A program made the translations under genes and the position numbers. The notes under the pieces were generated by a model. That model was not told the DNA's origin. It did not search any database and saw nothing but the letters and a program-made list of their open reading frames with translations. This document shows positions 22,962 through 30,566 of a DNA stretch of 32,555 nt, piece by piece. The stretch comes from Streptacidiphilus carbonis. GTDB lineage: Bacteria; Actinomycetota; Actinomycetes; Streptomycetales; Streptomycetaceae. The stretch's first letter is position 1; each line of letters starts with the position of its first letter. The stretch lies in the NCBI RefSeq assembly GCF_000787775.1, contig NZ_BBPM01000004.1, forward strand, positions 93,247-125,801, given 5' to 3'.

Positions 22962-24380
22962 ATGACGCAGCTCCACGATCTGACAGCACTGGAACAGGGC
23001 GAGCTGATCGCGACCGGGAAGCTCTCCCCGGTCGAGCTGACCGACCACTACCTGGAGCGGATCGACCGGCTGAACGCGTCCCTCGGCGCCTACATCACCG
23101 TCACCCCGGAGCTGGCCCGCAGCCAGGCGGCCCAGGCCGAGGCGGCGGTCCGGGACCGGGACGGCGCGCCGCTCTCCCCGCTGCACGGCGTCCCGGTCCC
23201 GGTCAAGGACCTGAACTTCGTCGCCGGAGTACGGGCCACCCAGGGCTCGGCCGCCAGCGCGGAGCACATCCCGGTGACCGACGACCACATCGTCACCCGG
23301 CTGCGCCGGGCCGGCACGGTGCTCCTCGGCAAGACCAACACCCCCGAGTTCGGGCTGCCGTGCTACACCGAGAACCAGGTCGCCCCGCCCGCGCGCACCC
23401 CCTGGGACCCGGACTACTCGGCCGGCGGCTCCAGCGGCGGCGCGGCGGCCGCGGTCGCGGCCGGGCTCGCGCCGATCGCCCAGGGCAGCGACGGCGGCGG
23501 CTCCATCCGGATCCCCTCCTCGGTCTGCGGGCTTTTCGGGATCAAGCCCAGCCGCGGCCGGGTCAGCAGCGGCCCCACCCTGTACGACGTCAGCGGCCTC
23601 AGCACCAGCGGCCCGATCGCCCGCACCGTCGCGGACGCCGCCGCGCTGCTGGACGTGCTCGCCGGAGCCATGCCCGGTGACTGCTTCACCGCCCCGGCCC
23701 TCGCCCCCGGCGAGACCTTCGCCTCGCACGCCGGCCGCGAACCCGCGAGCCTGCGCATCGCCGTGCTCACCACCCCGCCGGTCCCCGGCCTGACCGTCCA
23801 TCAGGACTGCATCGCGGCCACCGAGAGCACCGCCGAACTGCTCTCCTCCCTCGGCCACCGCACCGAACCGCTGGAACTGCCCGCCGACGACACCCTGCGC
23901 CGGGTGTTCGAGCAGGTCTGGGCGGTGATGGCGACCCAGCAGCCGGTCGCGGACGAGTCACTGCTGATGCCGCTGACCCGGTATCTGCGCGAGGAGGGCC
24001 GCAAGGTCTCCGGCCCGGACTTCGCCACCGCGCTCTACACCTTCCGCGCCGTCGGCGCCCTGGTCGCCGCCCTGCAGGAGGACTACGACGTCATCCTCAC
24101 CCCGACCCTGGCCCAGCCCCCGGCCCTGATCGGCGCCCTGCGCGACGACGCGGACCCGGCCCGGGAGTTCGACAACCTCACCGCGTTCACCCCCTTCACC
24201 CCCCTCTACAACGCCACCGGACAGCCCGCCGTCAGCCTCCCACTGCACTGGAACGAGGCCGGCCTGCCGATCGGCGTGATGCTCGGCGGCCGCTACGGCG
24301 ACGAGGCCACCCTGATCCAGCTCTCCGCCCAACTGGAGCGGATGCGCCCGTGGTCCCACCGCAAACCCGCCGTCTGGTAG
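22962..24380 (+). CDS. Amidase (amidase-signature family)
   Basis: This 472-residue hydrolase has the Ser-cisSer-Lys catalytic triad: Lys 82 (VPVKDLNF), Ser 157 (AGGSSGGAAA) and Ser 181 (GSDGGGSIRIPSS). Spacing between them (75 and 24 residues) equals that in mammalian FAAH. It cleaves amides in the cytoplasm; the substrate is not predictable. GatA is unlikely because gatC and gatB are absent nearby and the flanking sequences are those of stand-alone amidases. ATG 22962 follows the ribosome site GAGGGGAA. It is divergent from kdpD by a 200-bp gap, in which TTGACG at about 22859 is the only promoter-like hexamer I see. Confidence 0.92.
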   Translation: MTQLHDLTALEQGELIATGKLSPVELTDHYLERIDRLNASLGAYITVTPELARSQAAQAEAAVRDRDGAPLSPLHGVPVPVKDLNFVAGVRATQGSAASAEHIPVTDDHIVTRLRRAGTVLLGKTNTPEFGLPCYTENQVAPPARTPWDPDYSAGGSSGGAAAAVAAGLAPIAQGSDGGGSIRIPSSVCGLFGIKPSRGRVSSGPTLYDVSGLSTSGPIARTVADAAALLDVLAGAMPGDCFTAPALAPGETFASHAGREPASLRIAVLTTPPVPGLTVHQDCIAATESTAELLSSLGHRTEPLELPADDTLRRVFEQVWAVMATQQPVADESLLMPLTRYLREEGRKVSGPDFATALYTFRAVGALVAALQEDYDVILTPTLAQPPALIGALRDDADPAREFDNLTAFTPFTPLYNATGQPAVSLPLHWNEAGLPIGVMLGGRYGDEATLIQLSAQLERMRPWSHRKPAVW

Positions 24381-24392
24381 CCGGCACGGCAC

Positions 24393-24458
24393 TTCCCGCG
24401 CCTCTGACGTGCTGCGACTGAACCGCTGTGGGTGAGTCGCGTCCGGGGGCGCGGGGAA
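24393..24458. terminator. Bulged hairpin between convergent amidase and ABC genes
   Basis: TTCCCGCGCC (24393-24402) pairs with GGCGCGGGGAA (24448-24458, one bulged G), and an inner arm GCGACT/AGTCGC (24414-24419, 24435-24440) extends the stem. It begins 13 nt after the amidase stop. The C-rich arm and following CTGACGT-CTGCG closely resemble the right arm of the hairpin at 18243-18329. Confidence 0.7.
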
Positions 24459-24513
24459 CCGCGCGGCCGGCCACCTGCGGGCCGCACCCGCAGTCCGAAC
24501 GGAACCGCCTGCG

Positions 24514-25242
24514 CTACCCCTCGTCGACGATCTGCCCGTCACGCAGATCGAGAACGCGGTCGGCCAGTTCCATCAGCTGGGGGTCGTGGGTGGCCACCAG
24601 CGCGGTCACGCCCTCGCTGCGGACCACGGCGCGGAGCAGCTGCATGATCGCGCGGCCGGTGTCGGAGTCCAGCTGGCCGGTCGGCTCGTCGGCGATGATC
24701 AGGGCCGGCTGGTTGGCCAGCGCCCTGGCGATGGCGACCCGCTGCTGCTGGCCTCCGGACAGCTCCCCGGGGCGCTGGTTGACATGGTCGCCGAGGCCGA
24801 CCAGCGCCAGCAGCTCCTGCAACCGCTCCTCGCGCTCCCGCGGCGGCGTGCGGCGCAGCCGCATCGGCACGCCCACGTTCTCCGCCGCCGTCAGGATGGG
24901 GATCAGGCCGAAGGACTGGAACACAAAGCCGATCCGGTCCCGACGCAGCGTCAGCAGCCCGTCCTCGCCCAGCCCGGCGAGGTCGTGGCCGTCCACCAGG
25001 ATCTGCCCCGAGCTGGGCCGGTCCAGCCCGCCGACCAGGTTCAGCAGGGTGGTCTTGCCGGAGCCCGAACGCCCCTTCAGCGCGGTCAGCTCACCGCGCC
25101 GCGCGGTGAGGGTGACCCCGCGCAGGGCGTGCACGGCGGTGGCCCCGCTGCCGAAGGACTTGTGCAGGTCATGGACCTCCACCATCGGCGCTCCGGGCTC
25201 GACCACCGCGGTGGCACCCGCGGGCTCGGCGCTGCTGGTCAT
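24514..25242 (-). CDS. ABC transporter ATP-binding protein (MacB/LolD-like)
   Basis: This 242-residue ATPase is of the MacB/LolD subfamily that normally partners FtsX-like permeases. Walker A is GRSGSGKT (57-64), the Q-loop is in VFQSFGLIP, the signature is LSGGQ (161-165) and Walker B is LIIADEP (181-187), with the subfamily hallmark DEPTGQLDSDT. The H-loop is in VATHD. The gene overlaps the upstream ATPase gene by 4 bp (ATGA). No permease gene follows; a hairpin and the convergent amidase gene come next. Either the permease lies elsewhere or was lost. Confidence 0.92.
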   Translation of the reverse strand: MTSSAEPAGATAVVEPGAPMVEVHDLHKSFGSGATAVHALRGVTLTARRGELTALKGRSGSGKTTLLNLVGGLDRPSSGQILVDGHDLAGLGEDGLLTLRRDRIGFVFQSFGLIPILTAAENVGVPMRLRRTPPREREERLQELLALVGLGDHVNQRPGELSGGQQQRVAIARALANQPALIIADEPTGQLDSDTGRAIMQLLRAVVRSEGVTALVATHDPQLMELADRVLDLRDGQIVDEG

Positions 25243-26267
25243 ACGTCCCCCTCAGTCTCGGCGTCCGCGTCTGTCCCGGCGTCCGCGTCAGCGTCCGCCT
25301 TCGCCTGTCGCGCGGCCGCGTCGGGCCATACTCCGATGTGATCGGCCTCCAGCGCCAGTCTCACCCGCCTGCGCATGTGCAGCCGCTCGGTGAACTCGCT
25401 CGGCAGCTGCAGCCGCCCGTTGCGGTCGAGGACCGCGTACTCCTCCGCCGTCAGCTCCTGCGCGCCGTCGTCGTCGGTGGTCATCCGGCGCAGCACCTCG
25501 GTGGAGGTACGGCCGTTGCGGATCCGCACCGTGCGCTGGACCTGCTCGGACACCGTCGCGTCATGGGTGACCACGACCACCGTCACCTCCAGTTCCTCGT
25601 TGGCCTGCCGCAGCGCCGCGAAGATCTCCTCGCCGGTGGCCGTGTCCAGCTCGCCGGTGGGCTCGTCGGCGAACAGCACCCGGGGCCGGTTGGCGTTGGC
25701 GACCGCGATGGCGACGCGCTGCTGCTCACCGCCGGAGAGCTCGCCCGGGCTGCGGTCGGCGCAGTGGCCGATCCGCATCAGGTCCAGCAGCTCCTCGGCG
25801 CGGGCCCGGCGCTGTGAGCGCTTCACCCCGGTGTAGGTCATCGGCAGCATGACGTTCTCGACGGCGGTCAGGTAGGGCAGCAGGTTGCGGGAGGTCTGCT
25901 GCCAGACGAAGCCCACCGTGCCGCGCCGGTAGGCGAGCCGGTCCCGGCGCCGCATGGTGAGCAGGTCGTGCCCGGCGACCTCGGCCGAACCCGCGGTGGG
26001 AACGTCCTGGCCGGAGAGGATGCCCAGCAGGGTCGACTTGCCGGAGCCGGAGGCGCCGATCACCGCCACCATCTCGCCCTGCGCCACGGACAGGTCCAGG
26101 CCCTGCAGCGCCTGTACCTCGACACCTTCGGTCTGGTAGATCCGGACCAGGTTCTCGCAGACGATCATGCCTTCGTCCCGGTCCGGGCGGGCGGCCGCGG
26201 CGGCGCGCCGGCGCAGCTCCCCGAGGTCCGGGGCCTCGGCCCGGTCGGCAGCACGGTTGACGCTCAC
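25239..26267 (-). CDS. ABC ATPase (MacB/LolD-like) with AbrB-like C-terminal extension
   Basis: This 342-residue protein has an N-terminal extension of about 33 residues, then an ATPase core with Walker A GASGSGKS (71-78), LSGGE (177-181) and Walker B VLFADEP (197-203), with DEPTGELDTAT. After the core, residues 270-315 (EYAVLDRNGRLQLPSEFTERL, then VRLALEADHIGVWP) resemble a SpoVT/AbrB/MazE swapped-hairpin domain: strand, G-R-x-x-[LI]-P, helix, strand-turn-strand. The last 25 residues are an acidic Ala-Asp repeat. GTG 26267 is preferred as start; the open frame continues to 26336 with unlikely Arg-rich sequence. It pairs with a second ATPase and lacks a permease nearby. Confidence 0.85.
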   Translation of the reverse strand: MSVNRAADRAEAPDLGELRRRAAAAARPDRDEGMIVCENLVRIYQTEGVEVQALQGLDLSVAQGEMVAVIGASGSGKSTLLGILSGQDVPTAGSAEVAGHDLLTMRRRDRLAYRRGTVGFVWQQTSRNLLPYLTAVENVMLPMTYTGVKRSQRRARAEELLDLMRIGHCADRSPGELSGGEQQRVAIAVANANRPRVLFADEPTGELDTATGEEIFAALRQANEELEVTVVVVTHDATVSEQVQRTVRIRNGRTSTEVLRRMTTDDDGAQELTAEEYAVLDRNGRLQLPSEFTERLHMRRRVRLALEADHIGVWPDAAARQAKADADADAGTDADAETEGDV

Positions 26268-26359
26268 TCGGTTCCCCCTGTCGCTCCCCCGTGCGCCGCC
26301 CCGGCGTCGCCTGGGGGACACCGTACCTCCGACCACCGCGCCGCAGGCCGGGAGAGCCG

Positions 26360-26396
26360 AAAAGCCGCCAGGCCCCCGCGAAGGGGCCTGGCGGCT
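26360..26396 (-). terminator. Intrinsic terminator of the thioesterase-dut-DUF3710 operon
   Basis: AGCCGCCAGGCCCC (26363-26376) pairs perfectly with GGGGCCTGGCGGCT (26383-26396): a 14-bp stem with a 6-nt CGCGAA loop. On the minus strand it is followed by TTTT, giving a textbook intrinsic terminator 31 nt past the DUF3710 stop codon. Confidence 0.92.
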
Positions 26397-26427
26397 CGGG
26401 AACTCGGATGCCCGCGGACCTCGGTGG

Positions 26428-27219
26428 TCAGCGGACCTCGGTGATCTCCGGACCGCGCTCGAAGGGGTTCATCGGGTCACCGCTGAAGCGGTTGGCCGGG
26501 GCCGACTGCTGCTGCGGCATTCCGTCCGCCACCATCTGCGCGTCCTCGGGGAGCTTGAGCACGATCGGGTCGCGCGGCGCCATCGGGGTCTCGCCGCGGA
26601 CCACCACGGTCTCGCGGAACACCTGCTCCAGCACCCCGGCCGACTCCGGCTGCACCGCGGCCTGGCCCGAGATCACACCGCGCAGGAACCAGCGCGGACC
26701 GTCGCAGCCGACGAAGCGGACCAGTTGCACGCCCTGGGTGCCGTCCGGGAGCTGCACCGGGACCTGGGCTCGCAGACCCCAGCCCAGCGGGCCCTCCTCC
26801 TCGTCCACGACGCCGCCCTGCTGGGTGATGCCGGAGGCGATCTCCTGGCGGACCTCACCCCAGATCCCCTCGGACCTGGGCGCCGCGAAGGCCTGCAGCT
26901 GGATGGCGCTGCTGCCGAGGACCAGGGTCGCCGCGACGATGGAGTCGCCGGCCACCTCCACCCTCAGCTCCATGCCATCGACCCCGGGCACCAGCAGGCC
27001 GCCCAGGTCGACACGGCCCTCGGCCGCGTCCTCCACCTCGGTGGAGTCCCAGGGGCCGTCGGGACGCGGCGCGGGCGGCAGACCCACCCGTGCGTCCTCG
27101 GCGTCGTCCTCCTCCACGGAGTCCACACCTGCGACGTCCTCGCTGTCCTCGAGGGCCTCTTCGCCCTCGATCTGGTCGACAGCGTCCTCGCTCTTGGCGC
27201 GACGACGGAACACGGTCAC
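26428..27219 (-). CDS. DUF3710 domain-containing protein
   Basis: This 263-residue soluble protein is recognised as the actinobacterial DUF3710 family. A long acidic, probably disordered N-terminus (about 10-45, [12 protein letters not shown]) precedes a conserved domain with [36 protein letters not shown] and [19 protein letters not shown]. Function unknown. The GTG start at 27219 overlaps the dut stop (GTGA, 4 bp), and dut-DUF3710 linkage is common in actinobacteria, suggesting a link with nucleotide metabolism or with cell-envelope genes usually found there. Confidence 0.88.
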   Translation of the reverse strand: MTVFRRRAKSEDAVDQIEGEEALEDSEDVAGVDSVEEDDAEDARVGLPPAPRPDGPWDSTEVEDAAEGRVDLGGLLVPGVDGMELRVEVAGDSIVAATLVLGSSAIQLQAFAAPRSEGIWGEVRQEIASGITQQGGVVDEEEGPLGWGLRAQVPVQLPDGTQGVQLVRFVGCDGPRWFLRGVISGQAAVQPESAGVLEQVFRETVVVRGETPMAPRDPIVLKLPEDAQMVADGMPQQQSAPANRFSGDPMNPFERGPEITEVR

Positions 27220-27728
27220 TGTCCTTCCCGGTCGGGTACCGAAGAGATTTCCTGCCCGGCCGCGGGAATGCTAACCGCGGCATGGCCGCCCGTCGACCCG
27301 AAGCCACCGATGGCACGCGCCGATCCCGGCAGTTCCTCCACCTCGTGGAAGCGGACCTTCTCGACCCGCTGGACGACCAGCTGGGCGATCCGGTCCCCCC
27401 GGCGGAAGACCACCCGCTCGCGCGGGTCGAGATTGACGACGATCACCTTGATCTCACCACGGTACCCGGCATCGACTGTTCCCGGGGCATTCACCAGCGC
27501 CAGACCGCAGCGGGCGGCCAGACCCGAGCGCGGATGCACGAAGGCCGCATAACCGTCCGGCAGGGCGATGGCGACGCCGGTGGGCAGCACCGCCCGCTCC
27601 CCGGGGGCCAGCTCGGCGTCCACGGTGGTCCGCAGGTCGGCCCCGGCGTCCCCCGGATGGGCGTACGAGGGGGCGGGCAGCTCCGGGTCCAGCAGGCGCA
27701 GCAGGACGTCTACAGGGGGGTGGGACAT
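27216..27728 (-). CDS. dut: dUTP diphosphatase (dUTPase)
   Basis: This 170-residue enzyme hydrolyses dUTP to dUMP and pyrophosphate, preventing uracil incorporation into DNA and supplying dTMP synthesis. All five trimeric dUTPase motifs are visible: HPGDAGADL (24-32), PRSGLA (66-71), [11 protein letters not shown] (83-93, catalytic Asp 87), RIAQLVV (113-119) and [10 protein letters not shown] (138-147). The start ATG 27728 lies 14 bp after the thioesterase stop, with AGAGAG as ribosome site. The 20-odd residue tail beyond motif 5 is an extra. It is coupled to DUF3710. Confidence 0.96.
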   Translation of the reverse strand: MSHPPVDVLLRLLDPELPAPSYAHPGDAGADLRTTVDAELAPGERAVLPTGVAIALPDGYAAFVHPRSGLAARCGLALVNAPGTVDAGYRGEIKVIVVNLDPRERVVFRRGDRIAQLVVQRVEKVRFHEVEELPGSARAIGGFGSTGGHAAVSIPAAGQEISSVPDREGQ

Positions 27729-27742
27729 GGCTAGGGCTCTCT

Positions 27743-28351
27743 TTAAAAGGTTTGGAGTACCTCGAAGGCACGGGCGCGCTTGAAGACATCGGGGTTGTCC
27801 ATGGCGGCCTTGATCTCCTCGGCGCGGCCATGGGTGACGAAGTGGTCCAGTTCGACCTGGACGAACAGGGCCCGCGCGGATATCGCCGTCGGCCCTTCGG
27901 GGCCGTCCAGCCGTCCCTCGCCGCGGCAGTAGATCTTGCGCCCGGCGACCGCGTCGACCCAGGCGTGGATGGACAGGGTGGCGCCCACCGGCACCGGGCG
28001 GAGGAAGTCGGTCTCCAGCCTGGCCGTCACCGAGGCGGTGTGCAGCAGCCAGTTCAGCGTGCCGAGCGCCTCGTCCATCGCGGTCACCAGCACCCCGCCG
28101 TGGGCCAGGCCGGGGCCGCCCTGGTGCGCCGGGGCGACGGTGAACTCGGCCAGCACCTCGACGCCCTCGCCGGCCCTGGCGGCCAGGTGCAGCCCGTGCG
28201 GCTGCTGCGGACCGCAGCCGAGGCAGTGCTCGTAGTGCGGGCCGATCAGGGCGCCGGGCGCGGGAGCCTCGGGGTGCCGGACCGGGGCCCGGGCGCCGGG
28301 CGGCGGCGTCAGGGAGGGACGGGTGGTCTGCTGGCTCACGCTCGCGACCAT
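27743..28351 (-). CDS. PaaI-family hotdog thioesterase
   Basis: This 202-residue protein has a hotdog fold of the PaaI acyl-CoA thioesterase family. The catalytic region [20 protein letters not shown] contains the HGG motif and acidic residue, and [12 protein letters not shown] is the typical following strand. The N-terminal segment [18 protein letters not shown] has a CxxC pair common to this subfamily. Start choice is between ATG 28351 and GTG 28339; a longer frame reaches 28393. It leads the operon with dut and DUF3710 and is divergent (74-bp gap) from the DUF3093 gene. The acyl-CoA substrate is unknown. Confidence 0.87.
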   Translation of the reverse strand: MVASVSQQTTRPSLTPPPGARAPVRHPEAPAPGALIGPHYEHCLGCGPQQPHGLHLAARAGEGVEVLAEFTVAPAHQGGPGLAHGGVLVTAMDEALGTLNWLLHTASVTARLETDFLRPVPVGATLSIHAWVDAVAGRKIYCRGEGRLDGPEGPTAISARALFVQVELDHFVTHGRAEEIKAAMDNPDVFKRARAFEVLQTF

Positions 28352-28425
28352 ACAGAAGAACCCCGTCGGAACGGGAACCGAGGCCCTCTGCAAGATCGCC
28401 TGCGACGGCAGCCCACAATGGAGCC

Positions 28426-28881
28426 ATGTACGACGAACGCCTCACGGCTCCGCTCACCATGTGGTTGTTCCCCGCGGGCAGCGGCATCTCCTTCGGGCTG
28501 GTCTTCTACCTCTTCGGCATCGTGCCCGGACTGCTCGGCCTGGTGGCCGGCGCGGCCGCGGCCGCGGTGCTGCTGAGCTCCTACGGCTCGGCACGGATCC
28601 GGGTGGTGCAGGGGCTGCTGGTGGCCGGTGAGGCGCGGATCCCGGTGGAGGCCCTGGGGACGGCCCATCCGATGGACCGCGAGGAGGCCTTCGCCTGGCG
28701 CACCCGCAAGGCCAACGCCCGCGCGTTCATGCTGCTGCGCTCCTACATCCCGACGGCGCTGCGGGTGGACGTCACCGACCCGCAGGACCCGACCCCTTAC
28801 CTCTATCTGTCGACCCGTGCCCCGGAGGCGCTGGCCGCCGCCCTGGACTCGGCCAAGCAGGAGGCCCTGAAGGCGGCCTGA
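28426..28881 (+). CDS. DUF3093 family membrane protein
   Basis: This 151-residue protein has two adjacent N-terminal transmembrane segments (about 10-30 and 33-50) and a cytoplasmic C-terminal domain with [20 protein letters not shown], followed by [19 protein letters not shown] and [16 protein letters not shown], characteristic of actinobacterial DUF3093. The start YDERLT matches the usual family opening (YxERL). Function unknown. It is the lone plus-strand gene in this part, between the divergent thioesterase operon and a convergent gene 7 bp away. Confidence 0.9.
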   Translation: MYDERLTAPLTMWLFPAGSGISFGLVFYLFGIVPGLLGLVAGAAAAAVLLSSYGSARIRVVQGLLVAGEARIPVEALGTAHPMDREEAFAWRTRKANARAFMLLRSYIPTALRVDVTDPQDPTPYLYLSTRAPEALAAALDSAKQEALKAA

Positions 28882-28888
28882 CGGCCGT

Positions 28889-29821
28889 TCAGCCCTTCGG
28901 GTCCTCCGGCCGGGGGACCAGCGCCGCCTCCCAGTAGCCGCTGTCGGCCGGCGGGCGGCCGCGCAGGTCCTTGCGGATCTCCAGGGCGAGCTTGGCGGTG
29001 TCCCTGCGGTTCAGCGTCGCCCCCGCCAGCGCCCCCACCATCAGCGGCGCCACCGACGGCAGCTTGCGGAGCCCGGTGCGGGTGAGCCGCTTGCGCAGTT
29101 GCCGGCGCAGTTCGGCGCCGGTGCCCAGGGCCACCAGGCTGCCCGGCTTGGACAGGTCCAGCCCGCGCCGCTGCGACCAGACCGCGAGGTAGGCACCGGC
29201 CCGCTGGGTGGCGTTGCCGCTCGGCGGCTGTCCGTAGGCCTGGTAGAGCTCGGCGATCATCTTGACCTCGACGGCGGCCACGGCCAGCAGTTCGGCGCCG
29301 ATCTCCACCGCCATCGCGGGCGGCACCGGGAGCATGGCCACGGCGCCGACGCCGGCGCCCACGGAGGCGGATGCCTTCACGGCTCCGGAGCTGATGCTGT
29401 CGGCGAGGTCCTCGGCGTTCCGCGCGCCCGGGTGCTGGGCGCGCAACGTGGCGAGGTCACGTACGGGGATCCGGGGAGCGGCGTCGACCAGCCGGTCCAC
29501 CAGGTGCAGGGCGCCGCTCCTGGTCCCCGACCCGACCAGGGAGCCGCCCTTGGCCAGGCCGGCCGTCAGGGTGCCCTTGAGGGAGTCCGCGAGCGAGGCC
29601 ATGCGTCGGCCCCGCTCGCCCTGGGGGACGACCGCCGCGGGGGCGGACTCGTCCCACACCTCCAGCTCGGCGGCGATCCGGGCGAGGTCGTCCTCGCTTC
29701 CGTCGGTGTCGCCACCGGTGCCGCCGTCGACCGCCGGGGTTACCGCGTCCCCGGCGGTTCGATCGGTACTGCTGCCGTCACTGCTCGGCTTGGTGCTGTT
29801 TCGCTGTCGGAACGGCCTCAT
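28889..29821 (-). CDS. Conserved hypothetical protein, hydrophobic Ala/Gly-rich centre
   Basis: This 310-residue protein begins with a polar, Ser/Thr/Asp-rich disordered stretch (about 1-55). Amphipathic and small-residue segments follow, notably AVKASASVGAGVGAVAMLPV (about 150-170), then IGAELLAVAAVEVKMIAELY (about 175-195) and LPSVAPLMVGALAGATLNRR (about 255-275). These could associate with membranes, loosely like EcsC-type proteins, but I do not recognise a named family. The ATG at 29821 has an excellent ribosome site, GGGAGG, 6 nt upstream. It lies 25 bp downstream of the DUF4193 gene and is probably co-transcribed with it. Confidence 0.8.
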   Translation of the reverse strand: MRPFRQRNSTKPSSDGSSTDRTAGDAVTPAVDGGTGGDTDGSEDDLARIAAELEVWDESAPAAVVPQGERGRRMASLADSLKGTLTAGLAKGGSLVGSGTRSGALHLVDRLVDAAPRIPVRDLATLRAQHPGARNAEDLADSISSGAVKASASVGAGVGAVAMLPVPPAMAVEIGAELLAVAAVEVKMIAELYQAYGQPPSGNATQRAGAYLAVWSQRRGLDLSKPGSLVALGTGAELRRQLRKRLTRTGLRKLPSVAPLMVGALAGATLNRRDTAKLALEIRKDLRGRPPADSGYWEAALVPRPEDPKG

Positions 29822-29846
29822 GAAGACCTCCCTACCCCAAAACGCG

Positions 29847-30146
29847 TCAGGCCGCGCAGTCCCGGCAGATGGGGTTGCCGTTCTTCTCGCTCGCCAGCTG
29901 GCTGCGGTGGTGCACCAGGAAGCAGCTCATGCAGGTGAACTCGTCGGCCTGACGGGGCAGCACCCGGACGGAGAGCTCCTCGTTGCTGAGGTCCGCGCCG
30001 GGCAGTTCGAGTCCTTCGGCCGCTTCGAACTCGTCGACGTCGACCGAGCTGGTCGACTTCTCGTTCCTGCGGGCCTTCAGTTCCTCGATGCTGTCCTCGT
30101 TGAGGTCGTCATCGGTCTTGCGTGGGGTGTCGTAGTCAGTTGCCAT
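29847..30146 (-). CDS. DUF4193 zinc-ribbon protein
   Basis: This 99-residue acidic protein begins MATDYDTPRKTDDDLNEDSI, the invariant opening of actinobacterial DUF4193, and ends in a four-Cys zinc-ribbon: FTCMSCFLVHHRSQL and NPICRDCAA. The pattern resembles small transcription-associated zinc proteins, but the role is unknown. It has a long upstream noncoding region (30147-30566), suggesting complex or strong regulation, and is followed by the hypothetical gene at 28889-29821. Confidence 0.93.
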   Translation of the reverse strand: MATDYDTPRKTDDDLNEDSIEELKARRNEKSTSSVDVDEFEAAEGLELPGADLSNEELSVRVLPRQADEFTCMSCFLVHHRSQLASEKNGNPICRDCAA

Positions 30147-30566
30147 GGTGTCGCGGGCCCCCTTTGGGTGTCTGCGGGTATCTCCAGCGCAGGTAACGCG
30201 CGGGAAGCCGGACTTGTGCCCGACCCGAGGGCGAGATTTTGCCTTACTTCAAGGCCCGTTACTCAATCGACACCCGAGACGACCCCCAAAGAGGTGATCC
30301 GAGGGGTGTTCGGGCCCGTCGGACGGCCGGGCCGAATGGCCGTCCTCTTGAGCACTTACCGTGATCATGACCAGCGGAAACGTTGGTACGGCGGCCGAGT
30401 GCCGGGCACGCTGTGTCACCTCGGTCGGGATCGTGACAGAGAGCGATCGTCCGGATCATGCCGCCGAATGGCTTGAATTGTGATGTTCATCACAGTTCTG
30501 AAAAGTCCGGACTTACCCGTACAAGCGCCCCGACCGAGCGCCCGTTCCGGCCCCTCCCGGAACGGC
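30147..30566. other. 420-bp noncoding region upstream of the DUF4193 gene
   Basis: No supportable gene lies here. The region is less G+C-rich than its surroundings (for example GAGATTTTGCCTTACTTC near 30233), as promoters are in this genome. It holds a CRP-type palindrome at 30479-30494 and must carry the DUF4193 promoter and the end of the desaturase transcript. A long leader or small RNA is possible, but I have no direct evidence for one. Confidence 0.6.
30479..30494. promoter_or_regulatory. CRP/FNR-type palindromic binding site
   Basis: TGTGATGTTCATCACA is a perfect match to TGTGA-N6-TCACA, the E. coli CRP consensus. It is a complete 6-bp-arm inverted repeat (TGTGAT/ATCACA) with a 4-bp spacer. 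It lies about 330 bp upstream of the DUF4193 start and about 70 bp beyond the desaturase stop. Streptomycetes encode a Crp with a related site preference (GTG-N6-GNCAC), which this site matches in the outer bases only. Confidence 0.6.

Noticed and set aside
22962-24380. GatA subunit of the Glu-tRNA(Gln) amidotransferase
   Set aside because: The amidase triad fits, but no gatC or gatB is adjacent and the sequence around the triad resembles stand-alone amidases.
30259-30459. A 66-codon minus-strand frame in the noncoding gap
   Set aside because: It has no ribosome site and an Arg/Cys/His-rich composition without family resemblance, so there is no support for translation.
29262-30476. A plus-strand frame of 404 codons covering the DUF4193 gene and most of the noncoding gap
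   Set aside because: It has no recognisable motif, its left part is antisense to real genes, and its only long unopposed part is the regulatory-looking gap.
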